The translations under genes were made by a program, and so were the position numbers. A DNA stretch of 5,185 nucleotides from Planctomycetota bacterium (GTDB lineage Bacteria > Planctomycetota > UBA1135), in assembly GCA_029243845.1 (NCBI GenBank), contig JAQWRF010000110.1, forward strand, positions 1 through 5,185, read 5' to 3'. Below, one piece after another: positions 1-5,185 of the stretch (within the stretch, counting starts at the first letter, position 1; each line of letters starts with the position of its first letter). The notes below the pieces were generated by a model. The model made no database searches. It was not told the DNA's origin and worked only from the letters and a program-made list of their open reading frames with translations.

Positions 1-38
1 GAGCACCAAAAACATCACGGTTAACACAAGGTTTATGA
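1..38 (+). other. Window edge upstream of the large gene; possible tail of a preceding gene
   Basis: Three readings fit this short stretch. Frame 1 is open from the edge to TAA at 22-24. Frame 3 is open to TGA at 36-38, which would overlap ATG 35 as ATGA, a common arrangement of coupled genes. Frame 2, that of the large gene, has no stop between the edge and ATG 35. An AAGG at 28-31 lies only 3 nt before ATG 35, too close for a normal ribosome binding site. I cannot tell which reading is real, and no promoter is recognisable. Confidence 0.25.
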
Positions 39-79
39 GAAAGGTTGTTGTATTCACAGCCGACAAGATAACATCTCTC

Positions 80-142
80 ATGCGTAAATTCACCATTACC
101 CTGCTCTCATTTCTGCTGTTCACAGCAGGCTTTACGTCCGCT
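80..142 (+). other. Sec signal peptide of the large amidohydrolase
   Basis: The 21 residues from the Met at 80 have a basic start (MRK), a hydrophobic core (FTITLLSFLLFTAGF) and a TSA|Q junction fitting signal peptidase I. There is no Cys at the cleavage site, so a lipoprotein is unlikely. The mature protein would begin QVADELSAPF, just before the first module. The protein ends in basic residues (NRYLKRLR) with no membrane anchor or sorting domain, so a soluble periplasmic location is the simplest reading. Starting at ATG 35 would add 15 residues in front of this signal. Confidence 0.8.
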
Positions 143-3100
143 CAGGTAGCCGACGAACTCAGCGCTCCATTTGTCGTCAGCAACGTGCAGGTATGGCAAG
201 AAGGCGGTTCTTTCATCGATCAACACCTCATCGTTCTAGGCAAAGAAAACATCAGGTTCATTGATTCTGAAAGCTCGCTTGAAGACTGGGCACACCTTCC
301 GCAAATTGACGGCAACGGTTACCTTTACCCCGGCATGGTCAACGCTTCTTTCAGTGAAAATCGTGGCGAACCCGCAACGAATACTTTCGCCTCTGAGCAA
401 TCTGACCCGACACAAGGACCCATCACACGCATGGAGCTCGGTGACCAGCAAGCCTATGTCGCTCATGCGCGCATTGCTGACCATTGTGATTGGAAAAGCG
501 ACGGGCAGCAGCAATGGCGAGAACTCGGTTTTAGCTCTGCATACCTAACTCCGAACAAAGGCATTCTGCAAGGCAAGGCCGCTCACATCGCTTTAGACGG
601 ACGCGACCTATCCCACGCCATTATTGAGGCGAGTGGCCTAGAATTTGCCTCGTTGCGCAGCGGCACTGGCGGCTATCCCGGCACACCAATGTCTGCTCTA
701 GCAGTACTACGGCAAATATTTCTACTGCAAAACTCAAACGAGTCCTACCCTGCCATAAATATTGGCGACACCATTGTGGTCCGCGCCAACAGCTCGCGCG
801 AAATAGAGAACTTCTTAGATTTGCAGCGCGACTATGACACTCAACAGCGCACTTGGGTTATTTACGGTGGGCGTGATGCACATTTACATAGCGATCGTCT
901 GCTCAAACAACGCGTTGCGGTGCTGTACCAAATCAATTTTGACGAGGCGCCAGCCACTGAAGAAGATTTAGAATTAGACAATGAAGATCGCGAATATTGG
1001 CGCCAACCCTTGGCTCAGCGTAATGAACAACGCCGTCTTCATCAGAAGCAGGTTAACGGATTTATAGAACTGCGCAACAGCGGTGTTTGGTGTGGTCTAC
1101 TGCCAACAAACGATAGCGACGATTTCACCGAGCGCTGCCAACAACTCATCGACGCTGGGCTAACCGCTGATGAATTGCGCTTAGCAATGTCGAGTGATGT
1201 TTTAGATATCATTCAATCCTACAGCACTTTAAGCGACTACATGCTGTGTGCTGAGCCATTCGGAGATTCGATGCAATCACCAACATGGATGTTCAGCAAC
1301 GGTATGGCATTCCGCTTATCGGATGATGACAAGAAAGATTCCGATGACGACTTTGACAACACTATGTTTGATGGTGGCTGGCACTTGACGTCCGAAACCC
1401 AAATGGGAACCCGCGAATTCGGCATTACCGTGTCTAGCTCTGACAACAGCGTACATAGCTTTCAGCTTGAAGATCGCAGTCAAACCCTAGACTGCAGCGA
1501 CGTTAAGTTCAGCAACGGCAAGCTTAGTTTCATTTTCTACGTAGAAGAAATGGACCTCAACATCACTACTACCGTCTCCATTAAAGATGACAAATTAAGT
1601 GGTAAGCTAAATACCTCGTTCGGTGACATTGATGTAAGGGGCGAAAGATTATCTGATAAAGTCGAAGTTGAAACGAAAGATGATGACGAAGATGATGAGG
1701 CCAGCGACGAGGAACTTGCTGTCGGTCATCCGCAATACCCTACTGATAGTGATGACTTCCGTCGTCCGCATAGCGACTGGGCCGCCAATGGTGCGACCAC
1801 TTTGTTTTTCAGGGGCGCCACGCTCTACCGCATGGACGGTAGCTCACCCGCCATTTCTAATTTACTTACTGTGAAGGGAAAAATTGTAGGAATCGGCAAC
1901 GATGTCGTCGCGCCGAATGATGCGACAATAATTGACGCTAGCGGGTGGCACATTATGCCTGGCATCATCGACGCCCACTCGCACCTAGCGCTTGACTCGA
2001 TTAACGAGGGCAAGGTTGCTATTTCTGCTGAATGTCGCATTGGTGATATGATTCGCCCGCAAGATGTTGGTATTTGGCGTGCTGCGGCTGGTGGCACCAC
2101 GGTAGTGCAATCACTGCATGGTTCAGCTAACCCTATCGGTGGCCAGGCTGCAACGTGGGAGCTTAATTACTGGGAACCTTCGATTAATGATTTGCTAATA
2201 GAAGATGCCGCGCAGAACATTAAGTTTGCGCTCGGCGAAAATGTAAAGCAATCCAATTGGGCAAGTGCGTGGGGCAAAAGATTCCCGAACACGCGAGTCG
2301 GTGTTGATGCCGTTTATCGTCGCGCATTCATGGCCGCTCAAGATTACCGCCTGCAACGCGAGTTAGCCGAGCAAGGTCGCTGGCCTGATTTCGTTGAAGA
2401 TGTGCGCTTAGAAGTCCTGGCTGACATCCTCGACAACAAAATTCACATTCAATGTCACTCGTATCGCGCCGACGAGTTGCTGATGTTCTTAAAGGTTTGC
2501 GCTGACTTTGGTATTGAACGCCCGACATTCCAGCACGTTCTTGAAGGCTATAAAGTTGCCAACGAAATCGCTGCGGCAGGTGCAATGGCATCGACCTTCT
2601 CTGACTGGTGGGCTTATAAGTATGAGGTAAAGGATGCCATCCCATGGAACGTTGAGATCTTACACAAAGCTGGGGTCATCGTTTCCATCAACTCCGACTC
2701 AGATGAAATGATTCGCCGTCTTAACACCGAAGCTGCAAAGGCGATGCTTTACGGTGGGTTAAGCTACGAAGACGCGATGGCTACTTGCACGACTAACAGT
2801 GCAAAGCAATTGCGTTTGGCAGACCGCTTGGGCAGCATTGAAGTAGGCAAGTACGCTTCCTTAAGTGTGTTCGACAAGCACCCCTTAAGCAATTACGCGC
2901 GTTGTGTACTTACCCTTTCGCAGGGCAATGTACTTTATGAACAACCACAAAGCATGGATTCGCGTTGGGTTGAATATGCTCAACAAAGCCGTGAATTTGC
3001 CAAACAGCATGCAAGCTTGGTTGAGATGGATGACAACCTCATGCAAATAGACGCAGAGCTTATGTCGAAATTCACCAAACTGGGCGACGGCAAAAGCTAC

Positions 3101-4264
3101 TACATACAAAACGCCAATATTCATGCCGTCAGCGAGAAAGCATTCAGTGGCAGCCTGCTTATTGAAAACGGGATCATCAAGAAAATCTACCGCGGCCGCA
3201 GCACTCCGCCGATGCGAGCTAACCTTGAGATAGTTGACGCGAACGGCAAAGACCTTTACCCCGGCTTCATCAACTCACTTGATCGTACAGGACTGGTTGA
3301 AATCGAATCGTTACGCGCTAGCGACGACACCGTCGAAATTGGCGATGATCAAGCAGACCTGACCGTTGAGGTCGCCATCCACGCAGACTCAGCACACCAC
3401 AACATTACGCGCATGACTGGCGTTTCATATGTGCTAACCCAACCGGGCAGAGGACGCATCCGCGGCCAAGGAGCTTTTATTCAATTAGCCGGCACCACTA
3501 CCGCCGATATGATTATTAAAAGACATGGATTGTTTATTAATTTCCCACGCAGTGCCCGATTCGAACAGAAAGATGGGCCTACAGAAAATGACAACGTCGA
3601 AGAGCTTAATAACTGGATTGAGTTGACCAAAGAGTATGCTAGCATCGAGATGCATGCGCAGCGGGACTCGAAGCTAAAAGCGTTAATGCCCTACTTTATC
3701 GACAAGCAACAGATTTTCTTAGTAGCTGACTCGGCGGCAACCATAATGGCGGCGCGCGACTGGGTGGCGAAGCATGATTTAAATGTTGTTTATGTGTCGG
3801 CGAAAAAATCTTACCAAGTTGCTGGCTATCTCGGGGCGGACAACGCAAGCATCATTACCGGCCCGGTTCACTCGCTACCTACCGGGTCTGCAGAGTCGGC
3901 TTTTGACTATCCATACCGTTCACCATCACTGCTAACTGCGGCCGGATGTCGTGTGGCGCTATATACCAACGATATTAACGTCACACGCAATCTTCCTTTC
4001 CAGGCTGCCACTGCCGCGGCATGGAGCGTCGATAGCAGTTTCGACGCACTGCGCAGCATCACATTAGGTGCCGCAGAAGTTTTACAGCTTGACTCATACA
4101 TCGGAAGTATTGAAGTCGGGAAAGTGGCTAGCTTCTTTATCTGTGACGGTGACCCCCTCGAAAACGGTGTCCCCATCGAAAGACTTTTCATTGGCGGTAG
4201 CGAAGTAGACATTGTTTCTCATCAATCTCAGCTGCGCAACCGCTATCTAAAACGTCTGCGCTAG
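80..4264 (+). CDS. Exported three-module amidohydrolase-superfamily protein (COG1228-like)
   Basis: Predicted periplasmic metal-dependent hydrolase; the substrate is unknown (relatives cleave peptides, cyclic amides or similar bonds). Numbering is from the Met at 80 (1394 residues). Residues 1-21 are a signal peptide. About 30-415 is an amidohydrolase-like module whose HxH site is replaced by NASFS after YPGMV (N88). About 432-525 is a beta-rich domain between acidic tracts (413-427 and 533-546). About 574-957 is the intact module: GIIDAHSHL gives H633 and H635, followed by LHGSANPIGGQ (H680), FALGENVK (K723, possible carboxylated Lys), CHSYR (H793), FQHVLEGYK (H819), NSDSDE (D873) and GSIEVGK. 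A polar, probably helical linker (about 960-1005) leads to a third module, about 1007-1394, with YPGFINSLD (N1065) where HxH belongs, yet ending in the family-typical NLPFQAA, GSIEVGK and DGDPLE. The length is well above a single ~430-residue amidohydrolase. ATG 80 is preferred over ATG 35 because it puts MRK directly before the hydrophobic core; neither has a good ribosome binding site. Family assignment is firm; substrate is not known. Confidence 0.93.
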   Translation: MRKFTITLLSFLLFTAGFTSAQVADELSAPFVVSNVQVWQEGGSFIDQHLIVLGKENIRFIDSESSLEDWAHLPQIDGNGYLYPGMVNASFSENRGEPATNTFASEQSDPTQGPITRMELGDQQAYVAHARIADHCDWKSDGQQQWRELGFSSAYLTPNKGILQGKAAHIALDGRDLSHAIIEASGLEFASLRSGTGGYPGTPMSALAVLRQIFLLQNSNESYPAINIGDTIVVRANSSREIENFLDLQRDYDTQQRTWVIYGGRDAHLHSDRLLKQRVAVLYQINFDEAPATEEDLELDNEDREYWRQPLAQRNEQRRLHQKQVNGFIELRNSGVWCGLLPTNDSDDFTERCQQLIDAGLTADELRLAMSSDVLDIIQSYSTLSDYMLCAEPFGDSMQSPTWMFSNGMAFRLSDDDKKDSDDDFDNTMFDGGWHLTSETQMGTREFGITVSSSDNSVHSFQLEDRSQTLDCSDVKFSNGKLSFIFYVEEMDLNITTTVSIKDDKLSGKLNTSFGDIDVRGERLSDKVEVETKDDDEDDEASDEELAVGHPQYPTDSDDFRRPHSDWAANGATTLFFRGATLYRMDGSSPAISNLLTVKGKIVGIGNDVVAPNDATIIDASGWHIMPGIIDAHSHLALDSINEGKVAISAECRIGDMIRPQDVGIWRAAAGGTTVVQSLHGSANPIGGQAATWELNYWEPSINDLLIEDAAQNIKFALGENVKQSNWASAWGKRFPNTRVGVDAVYRRAFMAAQDYRLQRELAEQGRWPDFVEDVRLEVLADILDNKIHIQCHSYRADELLMFLKVCADFGIERPTFQHVLEGYKVANEIAAAGAMASTFSDWWAYKYEVKDAIPWNVEILHKAGVIVSINSDSDEMIRRLNTEAAKAMLYGGLSYEDAMATCTTNSAKQLRLADRLGSIEVGKYASLSVFDKHPLSNYARCVLTLSQGNVLYEQPQSMDSRWVEYAQQSREFAKQHASLVEMDDNLMQIDAELMSKFTKLGDGKSYYIQNANIHAVSEKAFSGSLLIENGIIKKIYRGRSTPPMRANLEIVDANGKDLYPGFINSLDRTGLVEIESLRASDDTVEIGDDQADLTVEVAIHADSAHHNITRMTGVSYVLTQPGRGRIRGQGAFIQLAGTTTADMIIKRHGLFINFPRSARFEQKDGPTENDNVEELNNWIELTKEYASIEMHAQRDSKLKALMPYFIDKQQIFLVADSAATIMAARDWVAKHDLNVVYVSAKKSYQVAGYLGADNASIITGPVHSLPTGSAESAFDYPYRSPSLLTAAGCRVALYTNDINVTRNLPFQAATAAAWSVDSSFDALRSITLGAAEVLQLDSYIGSIEVGKVASFFICDGDPLENGVPIERLFIGGSEVDIVSHQSQLRNRYLKRLR
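1316..1720 (+). other. Acidic tracts flanking a beta-rich domain between modules 1 and 2
   Basis: This part of the large gene encodes two Asp/Glu-rich low-complexity stretches: LSDDDKKDSDDDFDN (from 1316) and KDDDEDDEASDEE (from about 1676), the latter on GAT/GAC/GAA-rich DNA. Between them, from about 1373 to 1655, lies a roughly 95-residue domain that starts GGWHLTSETQMGTREFGITV and runs as alternating strands with SNGKLSFIF and DDKLSGKL turns. This pattern resembles small beta-barrel or beta-sandwich domains of the GTWxLTxxTxxGxxxFxxTL type, which I recall from multi-domain exported amidohydrolases. It is outside the catalytic fold and may act as a spacer or a binding domain. The acidic runs could be flexible linkers or bind Ca2+, which is inference only. 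Confidence 0.6.
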
Positions 4265-4280
4265 ACTAGAATATTAGGCC

Positions 4281-5185
4281 GTGGAACAAGCACAAAAACT
4301 CATTCGCATCCCATCCGACATTGGAGCCGACGCCGCCAAGCGCGGTCTAAGTCACATGGCTAGCTCAATGTCGGGCTCATCGATATTGCGTATTGGTCAA
4401 GAAATCCGCAATATGGTTGACCGCGGAGATGACGTCGCGAATTTAACGATCGGCGATTTTTCACCGAAACAGTTTCCGATACCTGATGTTTTCCGAGGAT
4501 ATCTAAACGACGCGGTAAATGACGGCCATACAAACTACCCGCCAAGCGCCGGCACTGCTGACTTGCGTGCTGCTGTAAAAGAATATTTTATGCGCAACCA
4601 CAATCTTGACTACCCGATTGACGGGATAGCCATTGTGTCAGGCGGGCGCCCTTCTCTGTATGCTACTTATCAATTGTTGGTGGATCCTGGCGAGTTGGTA
4701 CTGTTTCCTGTTCCGTCATGGAATAACCACAACTACGGCGATACTTGCCAAGTCAAAGTTCGGGGGATTCAAACGCGGCGTGAAGACTCATTCCAACCGA
4801 CTGTCGCCCTGCTAAAACCGCATGCTAAAGATGCGCGCCTGATTGTGCTGAACACCCCGCAGAACCCTTCAGGCGGCGTAATGCCCGAAAAAGATTTACG
4901 CGAGTTCGGCGAATTCTTGGTTGAAGAGAACGATCGTCGCAAAGAAGCTGGCGAAAAACCACTGTACTTGCTGTTCGATCAAATCTATTCATTGCTAACG
5001 TTCGACAATCATCAGCACTTTTCTCCGGTGCAATTGGTGCCTGAATGCGCGCCATATGTAATCCATTGCGATGGTATTTCGAAAAGCTTTGCAGCGACTG
5101 GACTGCGCTGTGGATGGTTTGTTGCTCCACCGGCAATTACTAAAAAGCTGGTTGCGCTTGGCACCCACCTTGGCACCTGGGCGCC
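4281..5185 (+). CDS. PLP-dependent class I/II aminotransferase, 3' end beyond the window
   Basis: Cytoplasmic fold-type I aminotransferase (aspartate aminotransferase superfamily) that moves an amino group between an amino acid and a 2-oxo acid through PLP; the substrate is not determined. Numbering from GTG 4281, visible marks are LTIGDFSPKQFP and TNYPPSAGTADLR (substrate-side loops), SGGRPS at 120-125 (phosphate contact), W147 in PSWNNHNY (ring stacking), NTPQNPSGG with N195, LFDQIY with D233 (pyridine N) and Y236, SKSF with Schiff-base K268, and GLRCGW with R276. All expected cofactor residues are present. 301 complete codons are seen; relatives are usually about 400-440 residues, so roughly the last quarter to third is missing. 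An in-frame TAG at 4275-4277 makes GTG 4281 the earliest possible start. ATG 4356 would begin MASSMSGSS and remove residues that look family-like (GLSHMASS), so GTG is preferred, although it lacks a good Shine-Dalgarno sequence. The gap to the upstream gene is only 16 nt with no terminator, suggesting one transcript. Confidence 0.92.
   Translation, partial: MEQAQKLIRIPSDIGADAAKRGLSHMASSMSGSSILRIGQEIRNMVDRGDDVANLTIGDFSPKQFPIPDVFRGYLNDAVNDGHTNYPPSAGTADLRAAVKEYFMRNHNLDYPIDGIAIVSGGRPSLYATYQLLVDPGELVLFPVPSWNNHNYGDTCQVKVRGIQTRREDSFQPTVALLKPHAKDARLIVLNTPQNPSGGVMPEKDLREFGEFLVEENDRRKEAGEKPLYLLFDQIYSLLTFDNHQHFSPVQLVPECAPYVIHCDGISKSFAATGLRCGWFVAPPAITKKLVALGTHLGTWA

Noticed and set aside
261..548. Open frame of 95 codons on the plus strand in another frame
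   Set aside because: It lies wholly within the large gene, has no ribosome binding site or family resemblance, and is explained by the real frame.
2328..2645. Open frame of 105 codons on the minus strand
   Set aside because: It lies opposite the most conserved part of the central amidohydrolase module, and its translation has no recognisable domain. The same holds for the other minus-strand frames, including the one at 4825-5136 opposite the aminotransferase core.
2831..4123. Near-repeat of the DNA encoding GSIEVGK at about 2831-2851 and 4103-4123
   Set aside because: The similarity is that of a shared family motif at the ends of modules 2 and 3; surrounding DNA is well diverged, so it is not a recent duplication or recombination repeat.
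4261..4269. CTAG-A-CTAG at the stop codon of the large gene
   Set aside because: CTAG is uncommon in many bacteria, but this 9-nt motif is too short to be called an operator or attachment site and has no second copy noticed nearby.
4383..4414. 8-bp inverted repeat (ATATTGCG ... CGCAATAT) with a 16-nt loop early in the aminotransferase gene
   Set aside because: A perfect 8-bp stem with a loop of this size is expected by chance a couple of times in 5 kb. It does not extend, has no T-run, and lies inside conserved coding sequence.

Overview
The window holds one very long, complete coding region and the first ~300 codons of a second, both on the + strand and 16 nt apart, so they are probably co-transcribed. 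The DNA looks bacterial, of middling GC (sampled lines range from about 37 to 55 %). The large protein carries a Sec-type signal peptide, which suggests a Gram-negative host with a periplasm. The sequence does not fix the phylum: a gammaproteobacterium or a relative is my low-confidence guess. There is no Bacteroidetes-type C-terminal sorting domain and no lipobox on the exported protein.

Layout. 1-34 is only the edge of whatever lies upstream, with two possible short gene tails. 80-4264 (or 35-4264 from an earlier ATG) encodes an exported protein of about 1394 residues of the amidohydrolase superfamily (COG1228, imidazolonepropionase-related type). It reads as three consecutive amidohydrolase-like modules: a degenerate N-terminal one, an intact central one with the metal-ligand set, and a degenerate C-terminal one. 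A small beta-rich domain flanked by two Asp/Glu-rich tracts separates the first and second modules. 4265-4280 is a 16-nt gap with no terminator. 4281 to the window end is a class I/II PLP-dependent aminotransferase starting at GTG and cut off by the window edge at codon 302.

How they may work together. The first protein should act in the periplasm, hydrolysing an amide-type bond (possibly in peptides or cyclic amides) with its central module. The second should act in the cytoplasm on amino or keto acids. A link such as use of amino acids released by the hydrolase is only an inference from adjacency. I see no RNA gene, CRISPR array, mobile element or recognisable promoter. The most notable item is the three-module protein with a single apparent active site. 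I found no evidence of a wholly new system.
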